64,000 bases of DNA from Adiantum capillus-veneris (GCA_014529385.2 CM043944.1:170207240-170271239); one strand, 5' to 3'. Shown: positions 32,555 to 45,282, counted from the stretch's first letter. Notes: generated from the letters alone by a model not told the origin. Program-made: numbers and translations.

Positions 32555-32686
32555 GCGCACACACGCACACACACATTTTTTAACACAAGTAATGATAAAC
32601 ATACTACACACTTTTTTTTGGTGTAAATCTATTTTGATTAATTTACCTGTGGGAAACCTCAAGACGAGGAAAACCCACCAAAAAGA

Positions 32687-35600
32687 TCATATACAAAGGG
32701 AAGAACACTGAAGTGCTTTGCGATACAAAAGCGCTAAAAGCAAACATAGAAGAGCTGCAAGGTTTCCAGGGATGTCCCCAATGTCAAAGGCAAAATGTAA
32801 CGATTGCCTTAGCGAAAACTTGAACGATGGAAAAGGATCTGCGTCATGCTGGTGAAACATGCAGAGATTGCGGTGGTGCCACAAGGACCGTAGCGACCAA
32901 AATCTGACCCATTCGAAGAAAATGGCAAATTGCTGGAGGTAAGGCGAAAGAATGCCGAAGCTAGAATCGCTTGTGGAAGACTGTCGGGGGAAGTCGAAGG
33001 TGCAAACAAGCAGAAACGCGGCGAAGGAAAGCCTTGGTGCAGCGACACTCCCAAAGCAGATGTCTGACAGTCTCATCAGCAACAGAGCAACCGACGCAAC
33101 GAGAGGAGCTAATACGACGCGCCGCAAGGAGTGTTTCAACTGGAAGGACTCCCAACAAACAACGCCAAAGAAACAAACGCTCCTTAAGAGGCAAGCGAGA
33201 CTTCCAGATTGTAGTAAGAGCCTCCACCATTGATCGCATTTGTGTAAATCCCAGAGCGCATCACAATGATCAGCCAGCCAAGAGTCTTGCATGAGAGAAG
33301 CATAGATATGGCGAGCAGAAAGCGCATCCAAAGAAGAGTCCCATAACTTCCAATCCTGCATACGAATCCACCGGCCAGCGGCGGAATAGGGAGAAAAACA
33401 TCCAACATATGCCGAAACAGGCTCCAAATCTGACGATAATGTAGGCCACCCAAAGCGTGTTGCCGCTTGAGAAAAGGTAAGCAAATTCCCTGATGAATCC
33501 ACCACATCATCCACCGTGCGTATACCACGACCAGAGAGGAAGTAAGCTTGACGAGGCGGCTGATCAACCAAGGTAAAAGAAAAGGCCCTGTTCCAATGAA
33601 TGCTTTCCAAACGCAACGAATTTCCATATGCTTGCTGCCTGCCATGCCAAGAGAGATGATCCGTAACAACTTTCCAAGCGGAGAGCAAGCCTGAGGTGAT
33701 CAAGCAACGAGGAATATTACCGACCATCTTGCCAAACATAGTCTCCCAAAGGGAAGTTTGCCAATGACCAAAGGTAGGAGTGGCAACATGTCGACATAGA
33801 TCAGCAACCATAACTGTCCATGGCTGAGACTGCAATGCAAGAGTGGGCAATAACATAGCCTTCCTTGCCAATGCATGGCGGTGAAGGTCCAAAATATTCA
33901 GCCCGCCAAGACGCTTTGGAGTGAAGAGTTTCTCCATTGCTAACAAACGGAGGCCTTTCTTATGAGAACTGGTGCGCCACAAGTGAGATACAATAGTAGA
34001 CATCAACAATGAGAGGCAGGAGTGAGGCCAGTGCAGCAACGGCAAGTAAAATTGAACATATGCCATCATGATACTTTGCACTATACAAAGCCGAACATGT
34101 AGCGGCCATGTAGACAGTTTCCAATAGTGCAATTTGACATTCAATCGTTGCATGAACCAATCGATTTGTTGCGTATTAGTAACCTGCCAACCGATAGGAT
34201 ATCCTAAATGCCTGACCACCACATGCGGATCGAGAATCTCACCAGGCCAGAAAAGATGATGCCAGTCACAAACAGCAAGAGGCAAGAGTTTAAATTTCCG
34301 AAAGTTAACCTTAAGCCCTGCTGCCAAGCCAAATGTATCCAATGCCTGCATAATTTCACGCACATCATCCTGGTTGTTACGAGGCATGAACAACGAATCA
34401 TCAGCATAGGCCTGTCCTGCAAAGTCTTTCCCATTGGGTAACTTCAGCCCATGAAGTCGACCGAGCGAAGTCAAGTGATCCAAATGCAATAAGAGAGGGT
34501 GAGTGGCAAAGGCATACAACAAGGCGCTAAGCGGGCAACACTGTCTGACAGAGCATCCAAGAGACCAAGGTTCTGTGAGCTATCCATCAAGGAGGCCTGA
34601 ACATGTACTGCGAGCATACAAGAAGTAAACGACATTGACCATCTTTGGGCCAAAGCCAAGGGCCCGAATGGTAGCAGCAATGAAATCCCATTGGACCGTA
34701 TCGAAAGCCTTTTCAGTGTTTACCTGCATTACGAGAACATCCTGCTGGGTATATTTGGCATATTCCATGCCAATCAATACATTAGCCAGATTATCCAAAA
34801 TCTGACGACAAGGGATAAAGCCATACTGCGCGGAATGGATACCAGCCATAAGAGGTTCCTTGATACGATTCACAATGATCTTAGCCAAGATTTTATAGAT
34901 CATCGGCATAAGAGAAATTGGCCGCCAATGCAAGAATTGCTCACAAAGCGCCTGTTTAGGTAGCAACTTGAATAAACCCTCTTTCCAAGACATTGGCAAA
35001 TCCCGTTTCACCCACGCCGCATTCATCATATAAAGTAAAGGTTCTTTCAAAGGCTCCCAGAAAGAGAGAAAAAATTCCACAGTAAGCCTATCCCAAACAA
35101 GCGAACGCCATCTTCGGAGAGCAAGCAAAGCTGAGTGCAATTCATTCTCTTTAAAAGCTGCCTCCATGGCCAAAGCATCCTGAGGCAAGACAATTGAATG
35201 CACTATAGATAACAAAAGCTGACGTGCATGAATAACGCCACGGGGGGGAGCGGCAAAAACAGTCCTAAAATGGGACACCATGGCATCTACAAGCTCACGC
35301 TTCGAAGCTGTTGAAGCTCCTGGTCGAAACATAACCCGCTTAATAGTTTGAGAGACCCGCGAATAATGCAAGTGCTTAAAAAACTGCTTTGAGGCACATC
35401 CTTGTCTACAAACGCTCGATGACGAGCACGAGTTTGCCATTTATCCAATTTTCGTTTGTCATTATGCAGCAAACACACCCGGGCTTGACAAAGGGTCGTG
35501 GATTCAATTTCTGACAACAAACGTGTGTCAGCTAAGAGTTGGAGCTGTTGACACATATGCTTAGCGTCCTCAACATCATTACGTAATTGAAACATGTAAT

Positions 35601-36507
35601 GCTTTCCATAGTCCCGAATTACACTCTGCACACGCACAACAAAGTGAACCTAGGCAACATCAGGATCAAGATGCATTTGAGCAACCAAAGGGGAAATAAC
35701 CTCATAGATCATCTTACGAAATGCCTTGTGCGAAAGATATGCGGCGTTGATGTGCAACAAACGCTTCTTAGAGAGAAGCTGACCATAATGTAGTTGCCCA
35801 AAGCCCAACAGCATCACAACAGGAGCATGATCATATAAAACCAAAGAACGACCTATGCTCATTTCGCACACAAACTCATCAAATTGTTGCATGCCAAGGA
35901 CATACCACCGATCTAATCTTGCACGATATGCAGAAAAGGCATTATGTTGAAATGTATACCCCGAAACATCAGGATCCAAGAGGGTCCACTGGTCCAACAT
36001 CCTTGTACATGCCACAAGATCTGTCCAAGCTTGCAATTCTGTGCTCAACATGTGAGAATGTCCTGTAGTGTTATTAGATGGAGCCCGCGCATTGCTGAAA
36101 TGACCAAGTAATGTATTGGAAAGCCATGGATAAGAAGATATCTCACGCCACAAAATAGCTCGTTGTCCCGAGGTTGTGTGCGCATAAACACCACCAAATT
36201 CATAAATCTGACCATTGATCGTGCACTGAACCACCATCCAACGACCCGTTGGATCATTATATGCCAAAACTGGCTGCAACTCATGCCTAACCATAATGAG
36301 AACACCCGAAAAGCCCAACCAACCAGCATATGCTATCCAGTGTCCCGCAAACTATGAGCATTGCCCAACATAATCAAGTTGATTATGCTCTTGCAAAACC
36401 ACAATGTCTGCCTTACATGTATGTACATAGTGCCAGGTTAGTCTCCACTTATCAGGGTTACATAACCCACGCACATTATATGAAATGAATTTTACACAAC
36501 TATGCAT
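32687..36507 (-). pseudogene. LINE A ORF2: endonuclease-reverse transcriptase, nearly intact
   Basis: The start ATG at 36507 opens with VKFISYNVRGL, the APE-type endonuclease N-terminus (KADIVVLQEHNQ carries the catalytic Glu). Stops: TAG at 36352-36354 and TAG at 35650-35652 (copy 3 has Trp there). A frameshift near 35400 moves to the frame used for RT, which has a further TAG at 34580 and then stays open to 32687. RT motifs: VNRIKEPLMAGIHSAQYGFIP, EKAFDTVQWDF, SVRQCCPLSALLYA, AYADDSLFMP. The zinc-finger-RVT module (PLKERLFLWRCLLGVLPVE, C..C, H..C) lies near 33170-33020. The endonuclease GDFN motif reads GHFSN, so cleavage activity is doubtful. Confidence 0.92.
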
Positions 36508-36784
36508 TCAAGAGATATGTACAGAGGCAAAATAAGGAAGGGACTAAGTTGACGTGCCCATAAGCACATCAACATCAGCAGCCGCGACTCAGCCACAGTA
36601 TTTTGCATGCCTGTCTCAGAGGCAACTAAGCTTTCAGATGCTTGAAAAGTCCCATGAACCACTGCATCCCTGTAAGAGTGCACCACCTTATTCCATGCAT
36701 CCGCAAGAGTGCGATTATCATTACAAGGAAGGGTTTTTGTCCTGCAAATTTAACCTCAGGAGGTACATAATTACGAGAAGAAAG

Positions 36785-37707
36785 CTACGAGCGCATCTTA
36801 ACAGTCTTATTGGGGGTTACCCAAGGAGATCCTTCCGCCGAGTCCACATTTTTCCCCTTATTTTTAGTTTCCGAAGAAGAAAGCGGCTTTCCTTTACCCG
36901 GAGGGTTTGTGGAAGCAACAGGTTTAACCTTGCCTTTCTCCAAAGGTATGACATTAGGCAATGCAGAAGCTGCAACAGCGGCATATTTGGTATTAGGGAC
37001 TTCTCTCTCAGTAGAGACCGCAAGCTGAGGGACAACCGAAAGAGGGGGTTGCAAAACAGGCTCGGAACATTCAGATTGCATGTGTCCATATTTCCCACAA
37101 CGAAAGCATGAATTTGCAAATTTTCCCCATCTCAGCTTGAATGGGCGTTTCCCAATGAGTGGGTCCCCCGAATTGACAGTAATACCCTCAGGGGTGGGAA
37201 CATCTGTGTCCCAAAGCACACAGAAACGATTTGTATTGGCATCAAGTTTGGGAGGACAAATCACTTTTCCCGAATGAGCGGGGAGCATAAGAAGGAAATG
37301 GCGCCAAGTGCGTGGAAAATCAAGGATTTCCACCCATACGGGGCACTTATGACGGATCACGCTTTGATAGTCCTTGGGAAATGCCCACGGCAATACATGT
37401 GTCATTTGAGTACCAAAAAACAGAGGAGACAACTCAAGCAACATGTTACGGGCATCAGAATCTGCCAACAAAACTTCATAGAATCCTCTGGCACCAAAGT
37501 AAACGCCTCGAACTGCCTGGCGTTTAAGCAAGAAGTTCACCCATTGACCCACATCTTGCGCAGTGGGCATCGTGCCCGGGAAAAACAGAATAACCGCATT
37601 TAAAGCATATTGCACCATTGGGTCCATCAATGCTTGAACAGGAATGAGCACTTCAGTAGCAGGTTCGTGCCCCTCCCAAGCATTCGGTGCACCCTCAAAA
37701 TCCTCTA
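36785..37707 (-). CDS. LINE A ORF1: DUF4283 and CCHC RNA-binding protein
   Basis: Plant L1 ORF1 proteins bind element RNA and form the retrotransposition particle with ORF2. Counting from the codon at 37651: a DUF4283-like domain (about 15-130, with RGFYEVLLAD, PWAFPKDY and CPVWVEILDFP), then the CCHC zinc knuckle CFRCGKYGHMQSEC (182-195), then a Lys/Pro/Ser-rich tail to 288. The frame is open upstream of 37651 to a TGA at about 37708 without an obvious ATG, so the N-terminus may be cut by that stop or start on another codon. It lies 278 bp upstream of ORF2. The 37651 boundary is not a Met-supported start. Confidence 0.85.
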
Positions 37708-38292
37708 GCAGACAAGCTCAGATTTCACCCATTTACGAAGACTCAGGTGCCATCTGTTTTCTTCTTTTATATGCGGTGATAAAGGGCACTCCAAAATTTG
37801 ACATATGCCGAGAACCTAATGTTTATGAACTGCCGACTACTAAAACACCCAAAGAAGCAGAAGTATATACACTGCCCACAGTACTGTACCAAAGAAACCC
37901 TGCTGTACACAAGCCTGCTGGAGAAAAAATTACAACTAGCCTGGAGAAATCATCACGCACAATCTGTCGCAGAAGTGAACACCAATCCCTAACAGAGAAC
38001 ACACAGCGAACAGGTCTCTGGAAACGCTAGACTGTCAAAGAGACTGTTGCAGCAAGGCGTGCTGAGGCTGAACAAGCTGGCGCTGACGTCACGGTGCAGA
38101 CACAGCACTCGCAGGCTGACCTACTGCAGGCTGATTCGCACAAATGCAGAGGGACGAGACCCGTGCAGGTGCTGCTGAACCACGCGCAGACATGGGAACT
38201 CATGCAGGTGCAGATACGTAGAGGCTGAGGGCTCGCGCAGGACCAAGCAGCGCGTCAGATTCTCTTCACAATTTTTCACACCACACGCACAC
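37708..38292 (-). other. LINE A 5' leader
   Basis: About 0.58 kb between the element's 5' end and ORF1. CTGCA/GCAG-rich, with several short ATG frames and in-frame stops near 37710-37750. Presumed promoter region. No specific box is convincing. Confidence 0.6.
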
Positions 38293-38301
38293 AAACATAC
38301 T

Positions 38302-38333
<32 letters not shown>

Positions 38334-40259
38334 GCACGAGTGTCTTCCCCCTATGCAGCAAACACTGTACTAGACTCAACGACTGAACATCTAGTCTGAG
38401 CTCTATCATGAAGGCTCCACACTAAAGGTCTCCAAAACAAGATCACTAATCTATGGGTTATCTACCAAGGCATCCGCCTCCATCCAAACTATCTAGTAGC
38501 TTTGTACACATCCAATATAGTTTAGAAAGAAATTTCTCTAAACTGGTCAAATCACATGGGTGACCGATTAAACTAAGAAAAATCAACTGTATGATTGGTC
38601 ACAATCCTAGATTTTCATAATCCTGCTTCGAAAAAATCATTGGAGACCAATTACTGAATCTCTTGTGATCCTTTTTTGTCTTCAATGTCAGCTTTGTTCA
38701 ACGACTAATCTTTTGTCATAGATGCCTTTGCCTCTTCCATATGCTCTCTCACGAGTCAAACCCCTTGGTCAACAAGAATGACATAGCTTGACAAGTTTTA
38801 GAGTAAATAAGTGAGGCGCAAACGGGTTGATGCTTAGAGATAGAGCATAAATATATAATCATCTGCGGTTTCACAAAATGAAAAACACAATAAAAGCCTT
38901 TAACAACAATGACCCGTATCAAAGCAGTAACAAATTCACTCAAATCTGTTACAAGCTGCAGCCTTCCGTTGTCGGCAATAGTTCTCCCAAATTGGTAGAT
39001 CCAACAACTCTATGCTCTTGATCGGAGTCAGATCACCAATTTAGTCAAAATATTTGAAGGAAAAGCTCCTTGAGTAAGAGTCAGGCCTTTTAGTGCTCTT
39101 TGCAAATTTTAGTTTATCTCGGGAATACATGGTAGATTAGGGTTGTGGGGTGAGATCATGACAGGTATTTTAACGATAAAATCAATGAGACATGAGGAAA
39201 AATAGCCCTAATTGTAATATGAAGTACCCAATTTAAAGGAGATTGAACAAACAATCTACCAATTGATCAAAACAGCCCACCTTTTTGGCAAGCGAGGCTA
39301 AAATTGCAGTGAATTTGCAGCTTGCGCCTCTTTCTTTAGAGCTCCAAATGATGGCCTTGTACAGAGGTTTAAAACCTCTCCAAAACCTTTCCCTTGAAGT
39401 GGTTGGTCCTGTTGACTCTAATTAATGAAGCTCTTGTCCAATAGAGCTCTCAAATAGCTCTCAGGTGTGCTAGTTGATTGTAGGCAGATTTGCAGAGGTT
39501 GGTTCTTCTTGTATACAGCACCAAATGCTGAACCCTCTGAGGAGGAGGAAGAGACTATGGTGAACTAGCCTTAGCCCAAAGGTCTTTGGCAAAAAGTCTC
39601 CATACAAGGAGAACCAAGGGTCGACCTTTTGTGTGCTGAACTGAGGCTATGGAGGGAGAGATAAGAGAGAATTGAGAGCTACGGCAAGTAATCAGCTTAG
39701 CGATAAACAAATTAGGGGCTTAGATTATGGGAAAAAGAGTAGAGGTCTACCTAGGATCATAAACATGCTCTGATACTAGTTTAATGAGTCAAAGTTGGAC
39801 GCATTCATGGTTGGGAGAGAGTGATCGAAACAAATTGCAAAGACAGATACAAAGGGACCTAGAATTCCATTAGAATAGCTTACATTACAATGTACAATAT
39901 ATGGGCCTCTCATATATAGGCCTCTCATATATAGGCCTTGTGGATTCCATACATCAGCTAGCGCATTATTGAGCTTAAGGGATGGATCATGCATAGAGCT
40001 AAGGGTTACCAACAGATACTTGCACATATTTGCTTCATATTTTGTTGTGTATTCACAAGCGTGTGCACTAATGTAATCTTTGTGAAATTATGGGCATACC
40101 AGCATGCATTCACACATAAAATTGCATTAGTATCGTGCTTTGGAAGTTCCTTTTGGATGACATGTCTAAGAAAGTTTTGCCTGTCCAAATATAGCTTCTC
40201 AGATTTAGAATGGTTTTCTTTTAAATGCTTGCTGTAAAAGGAGAACTTACTTGTTGTAG
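38293..40259. other. Low-repeat, non-coding stretch
   Basis: Begins with (CA)n at about 38300-38332. No element and no convincing ORF is seen. Three short copies of GGCCTCTCATATATA lie at about 39904-39940, and a weak reverse primer-site look-alike (GCTCTGATACTAG) at 39766. AT-rich, consistent with intron or intergenic DNA of a host locus. Confidence 0.5.
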
Positions 40260-40379
40260 GAGGAAGAAGAAACCTTGAAAGCAATAAATGCAAACAACAA
40301 AGATCTCCATGAAGTGTTGAAAGGGCTCAAATCTTGGTCTTTTGACATTTTTGATATAAAAAAAGACGACTTACCAAAG
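40260..40379 (+). CDS. Candidate host-gene exon, phosphodiesterase-like
   Basis: A 120-bp open stretch, in phase at both ends, bounded by ...TTGTTGTAG upstream and GTGAGA downstream, both good plant splice sites. It encodes 40 residues. An acidic start is followed by KAINANNKDLHEVLKGLKSW and SFDIFDIKKDDLPK. The W-x-F-D-I-F-D pattern resembles the N-terminal edge of class I cyclic-nucleotide phosphodiesterase catalytic domains, which in plants occur in the adenylyl cyclase-phosphodiesterase fusion of lineages with motile sperm. I find no neighbouring exons in the window; long TE-filled introns could hide them. The family call is from memory of a short motif and may be wrong. Confidence 0.35.
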
Positions 40380-40982
40380 GTGAGAAGAATGTTCGCACTC
40401 TGTGTATTCCCTGTCAATATTTGTTCGAATCCGCATATTTAGGGATGTTACAATATTTTGATGACTGTATATTTGATGCACATGTCTTGAAAGTTTTGTT
40501 ATTTGAGTACTTTGGTCGTCAGTTTTTGCCTTGAGTTGTGTCTAATAGTCAGCAACGTTTATGTGAAAAGCGGAAGGCGTAGCATGTTTGGTATAGGGGT
40601 TTGTGGTTCAAGGTTTCTTTTAAGGGTCTTAGTAGAAGCTATATATTTGCTTGCAGCTACAGAACCCTTAGGTTTGAAACCTGAGGTAAGGGGCAAATGA
40701 CGAAAGCAACATTAGACTGGCTGAAGTGAAGGCTTAGTCTCCTATTTTGCACCAGGACATAGGAAGACCTCTAATTGGGATTTTTGTTTTTCATTTTTTT
40801 GGCTAGGGCTGTTTGCTATGCTTATAAAAATTGATGAAAGGTTACTACAGCTACTTTTAACATTAGCTCAAAGAAATGTGTTTGCCTAATTCATCAAGTG
40901 CATATAGCGTTAGCGGATTCATTTCTTGATTGAGTTTGTATGTGGGTATGTTGTAAGGGTGTGTCTGTGTGTGTTGGTGTCT
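40380..40982. other. Non-coding stretch before LINE A copy 3
   Basis: No gene supported. A second possible exon (CTTGCAG at about 40656 and GAG/GTAAGG near 40686) is only 29 bp and does not keep the frame of the upstream exon. Ends in a (GT)n run that served as the LINE target. Confidence 0.45.
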
Positions 40983-40999
40983 GTGTGTGTGTGTGGTGC

Positions 41000-43900
41000 C
41001 CTTTGCCAGGTCAGCAGTCTCCACTGCCTCTGAACACGCAAGCTTCTATGCTTTGGACAGATGTACTCAAAAAGGGATTGCCTTTTATGGAAAATGAAGA
41101 CCAGAATACCTCTCGTGCTCATTCAGTTGTCAATGAGCATGAGGATACAGTTATGATGTGGTGTGCTTCATGCACTACTTGTATATATGTATATACACAT
41201 GGTTGCTCCAATAAAGTGTTTGACATATAATGTCCAGGGTCTCTCTCATGTACATAAGTGGAAACTATTGTGGAATTATGTATATAAAATGCGTCCGCAT
41301 GTTCTTTGTTTGCAAGAACATAATCAGCACACTCTTGTTGGTCAGACGGGGTTCTTTGCGGGTTATCATATCTTTTATGCTGGTCTGCAAGCTTTCTCAG
41401 GTGTGGTTATGTTGGTGCAAGATGAATTGGATCCTCATATTGCTTATAATGACCCTGATGGTCGTTGGATGGTGATTCAATGTATGATCAACGATGAGAT
41501 TTTTGAGTTTGCTGCTGTATATGCACCACAGTCTTCCAGGCAAAGAGCAGAATTGTGGGTCCACGTAGTTAATTATCCATGGCTTTCTAATGCTTTACTA
41601 TGTGGTGACTTTAATAATTCCCCACATGTTCAGGATAATACTACTCACAATTCGCATATGCTCTCCTCAGAGAAACAAGCTTGGTCATCCCTTATGAATA
41701 CTATGCATGCTCAAGACCTTTGGAATTTGGTCCGTCCTGATGATCTGGGGTTTACTTATCAGCATAATGTTTTGTCTGAAAATCGTGCCAGGCTTGACAG
41801 ATGGTATCTTTTACAGGCACATCAATATGAATCTTATGTAAGCAAAATGTGGACGGATCACACATTGCAATTGTCAGATCATGCTCCTTTGTGGCTCAGC
41901 TTGTATTTTGATATGCAAATAGATGACACTCCTTTGTATAATAGACGTCTTTTGCATATCAATAATAGTTATTTGTCTCATGACATTTTCAGTGGAATGA
42001 TCATGACAGCTATCAGATCTTTGGAACATCATATTCGTGAGGATCTTGATTTTGCATGGCGGTCTTTTGTTCAGCGTGTTAAGCAATTCAGCTTGAATAC
42101 GGACGTTGGTTTATGGGAGAGCAGCGAGCTAATAGAGCATGGGCTAAACAAGTGACTTAGAGTCTTACAGTCTTTAAGTCAATCATCTACACTGGGCTTG
42201 CAAGATCAACACAGATTATGTGAAGCTAAAGCATTTATTAAACATAATAATGCTCACAAACTTTGTAAATGGCAAGTTCGTGCGAGAGAAAATTCACTTT
42301 TGGACAAAGGTTGTTCTTCCAAGAGATTCTTCAAATCTCTTCACGCTCATCGCATGAGAGACTCTATCTCTAGAGTTAAAAAGTCTGATGGTACTTGGAC
42401 TTCTTCCAAATTGGATTTAGCTCAAGAAATTGTTTCGCATTTTTTGTCACTTTTTATGGCGCCTTCTTCTCCTTCATCGTCTGACTTAGCAGCTCGATCT
42501 TGCTTCTTAGATGTGGTTCAGCCTATTATGGATCATCAGCAAGCTGCAGATTTTGAAGGATGTTTTACTGAGGAGGAATTATTGAATGCATTGAAAGCAA
42601 TGGCAAAAGGGAAATCGCCTGGTTGGGATGGCCTTACGGTTGAATTTTATCTACGATTCTGGGAACAGTTTAAAGATATATTGCTTTCAATGATTAATCA
42701 TGTATGGTGTAATCAAAGTTTTCCTTCCTCTTGGAAACATGGATTGATCAAGCTGCTACCAAAAAGATCATTGGCTGAAAAGTTTGATGATTGGAGGCCC
42801 GTTACTATGATGCCTGTGATTTATAAGTTGGTTTCCAAAATGGTTGTCCATCGCATTAAGGATGTATTGCAGCAGGGTTTACACCCTAGGCAATATGGTT
42901 TTATTCCAAGACGGCAAATTCATGATAATATTGCAACTGTTTTATTTGCCATTGAATATGCAAAGTACACTCAGCAGGATGTACTTATGTTGCAAGTTGA
43001 CATTGCTAAAGCCTTTGATACGATTCAATGGGACTTCATTTCTCAGGTCATGTCAAAACTGGGTTTTGGTCCAAAAATGAGAAACATTGTCTATTTGTTT
43101 TATTTGAACGCATATGCTCAATGCCTTTTGGCTGGGGAGGCTACATTGCCATGGAATTTGGGACGCTCTGTCCGCCAAGGTTGCCCTTTGAGTGCTTTTC
43201 TTTATGCTATTGCAACTCATCCGTTGTTATTGTATCTAGAAACTTCTTCATGAGGGTACATTACGTGGGTTGCAAATACCGGGCAGAGATTCCTTCTTGG
43301 CTCAGGCATATGCAGATGATTCTTTTTTTATGCTTGAGAACAGTCCCGAGGTTCTCTGCAAGCTGATGGACACTTTGTCTTTACTTGGGAAAGCATCTGG
43401 ACTTCATGCTAATTTTCTTAAATCTAAATTGCTGTCTTTGAAGGCATGTGACTGGCATTCTATTCTTTGGCCGGGTCTAATCATTATGCCTACTGAACTT
43501 GTTAGAGATTTGGGTTACCCGATAGGTTGGCACATTTCTGTGAAACATCAGATTCAATGGGTGATGGACAAGCTTAGAGCCAAATTGTATTATTGGAAAC
43601 TGTCTACATGGCCTCTTCATGTTAGACTGAGGATTGTTCATTCTATTGTTATGGCTTACATTAAGTTCTATCTTCCACTTGTATCCGTGACAAAAGTGGC
43701 TATTTCTAAATTCATGTCGCAACTCATGATTTATTATGGAAAACTCATCCAAAGCGTAAAGGTTTGCATTTGCTTAAAGCAGCTTTGGTATGTACATCAA
43801 AAATGCATGGAGGTTTGAATATCCTCAATATTCATTATCATGTACTTGCCAGAAAAGCCACTTTATTACTTACGTTTTTTGAACAATCCCAACCATGGGC

Positions 43901-45127
43901 GCAGATTTTGGCTTCTATGTGCTCTTCTATGAAAATGCATGCATATGGGAATTGGATTACAGACCATTGGGAAGTGGTTATAGGCAAATTTGAAGGTAAA
44001 ATTTATGGTTGCCCACATTCAACAATGCTGATACACGCCTGGAAGAAAGTTCTTTCACAAGCCCATTGGTCTGCAAGACCTTCTCATTTTGGTAACTCTC
44101 TTTCCTCTGCTGTGTTTTCATAGTCTTTGGCATGTTCAGAACCCATAAAGGCTTACAATTTGATGAAAATGGGAGTCAGATGCATCCGAGATGTGGTTGA
44201 CAACACAGATCATGTTTTGTCGTTCACTGTTGCATGTAGGACTCTTAATCTTGGTATGCATCATCGGGATATTTGGGGCAAAATACATCATTTTCTGATC
44301 CCATTTGAACCAATTCCATCTTTGAATATATCTAATAGACTTGGAGATTGGCAATTGCGCTGTAAATCTCCTGGATGTCATTCAGTTTCTTTGGCAACAA
44401 TGACATCCAAAAAAGTATATTCTCTCCTCCTTGGATACAGGTTCATGGAAATGCGCTTTGGAGAGTTACTAAATCTCTGAAATGGTGGAAATCCACACTT
44501 CGAAAGCTTTGGAAGAATAAGCTACCGCTTAAGCAACGTTTGTTTCTATGGTGATGCCTTGTTGGAATTTTGCCTGCAGGTAAATTCTTATCTAGGAGAG
44601 GGATCACGTCATCTCGTTGCTTGAGATGTTCCTCTCCCATCGAAACAATTCCCCACCTTTTGTGGCAATGTATGGTAACCAGAGAATTCTTGATAAAGCT
44701 TTCGGGTCAACTACGAGCTAGGTTTCCATCGACAATATTTGGCAAATGTTTTTGGATATTTGGATGCCTTTCCACATCCATTGCAGGATACTCTACATTT
44801 ATGCATTGGGTGAGATTTTGGGCATTTTGGTCAATTTGGATGAGCAGGAATGTGGCATTCACTAATGCGGCACATTTTGACATTTATGTTTTCTTTCGCC
44901 ACTCATTGCAACAGTCTATATATGACTCTTGCAAACTACATGATTTGGACGCATCTCATCTGGAGCTTTTTAGTCCGTGTTTTTAGACACTTGGGTTCTG
45001 CTTTTCTCTGAAGCCTTACCCTTGTGTAGAACATAAAGTTGTAGTGTCATGAGTCTTTTGGTGGGTTTTCCTCACTTCGAGGTTTCCCATTTGTAAAGCA
45101 ATAACAACTGATCTACCAAAAAAAAAA
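41000..45127 (+). mobile_element. LINE A copy 3, 5'-truncated, with 17-bp TSD
   Basis: The target duplication gtgtgtgtgtgtggtgc lies at 40983-40999 and 45128-45144. The poly-A ends at 45127, and the 3' UTR has GGTGGGTTTTCCTC as in copy 2. The 5' end starts within the ORF1/spacer region, so ORF1 is lost. Confidence 0.93.
41199..44986 (+). pseudogene. LINE A ORF2 (endonuclease, RT, zinc-finger-RVT)
   Basis: ATG at 41199. The APE endonuclease keeps its key motifs: CLQEHNQ, LLCGDFNNSP, NRARLDRWYLL and SDHAPLWLSL. TGA at 42153 interrupts the linker, and the same frame then continues through the RT palm (GKSPGWDGLTVEF, WRPVTMMPVIYK, QYGFIPRRQIHDN, DIAKAFDTIQWDF, SVRQGCPLSAFLYA) to 43253. A frameshift leads to AYADDSFFM (about 43303). 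More shifts at about 43750, 44123 and 44480 precede the zinc-finger region (SSRCLRCSS...HLLWQC, about 44600-44680). Better preserved in the endonuclease than copy 2. Confidence 0.92.
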
Positions 45128-45144
45128 GTGTGTGTGTGTGGTGC

Positions 45145-45282
45145 AATAGCGAGTGCGTGAGTTCAGTGTCCAGTTTTCGCGTGCGCAAGGTTTGTGTACA
45201 GTGTGTGGTGTGTGTGAGTGCGATCATCAACGCTCTTTGTTCAGCATGAGTGCGTCTGTGTAGCACCAAAAGTGTGTGCGCG
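45145..45282. other. GT-rich spacer
   Basis: (GT)n and GTGCG-rich sequence between the poly-A of LINE A copy 3 and the truncated start of copy 4. No gene. Confidence 0.6.

Larger units (their letters stand above)
32612..38292 (-). mobile_element. Full-length LINE A (plant L1-type), copy 2
   Basis: A 5.68-kb minus-strand non-LTR retrotransposon with a 15-bp target duplication aaacatactacacac at 32597-32611 and 38293-38307 and an 8-base poly-A (poly-T on the plus strand, 32612-32619). From its 5' end: a leader of about 0.5 kb, ORF1, a spacer of about 0.28 kb, ORF2 (endonuclease, RT, zinc-finger-RVT) and a short 3' UTR with GGTGGGTTTTCCTC shared with copy 3. The right-hand duplication merges with a (CA)n run. 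Confidence 0.95.

Noticed and set aside
39764-39790. Reverse primer-binding-site look-alike GCTCTGATACTAG
   Set aside because: Two mismatches to the usual site and no LTR or gag was found on either side.
40656-40690. Possible second exon with TTGCTTGCAG and GAG/GTAAGG
   Set aside because: Only 29 bp, and the frame continuing from the 40260-40379 exon would hit a stop, so it is not supported as part of the same gene.
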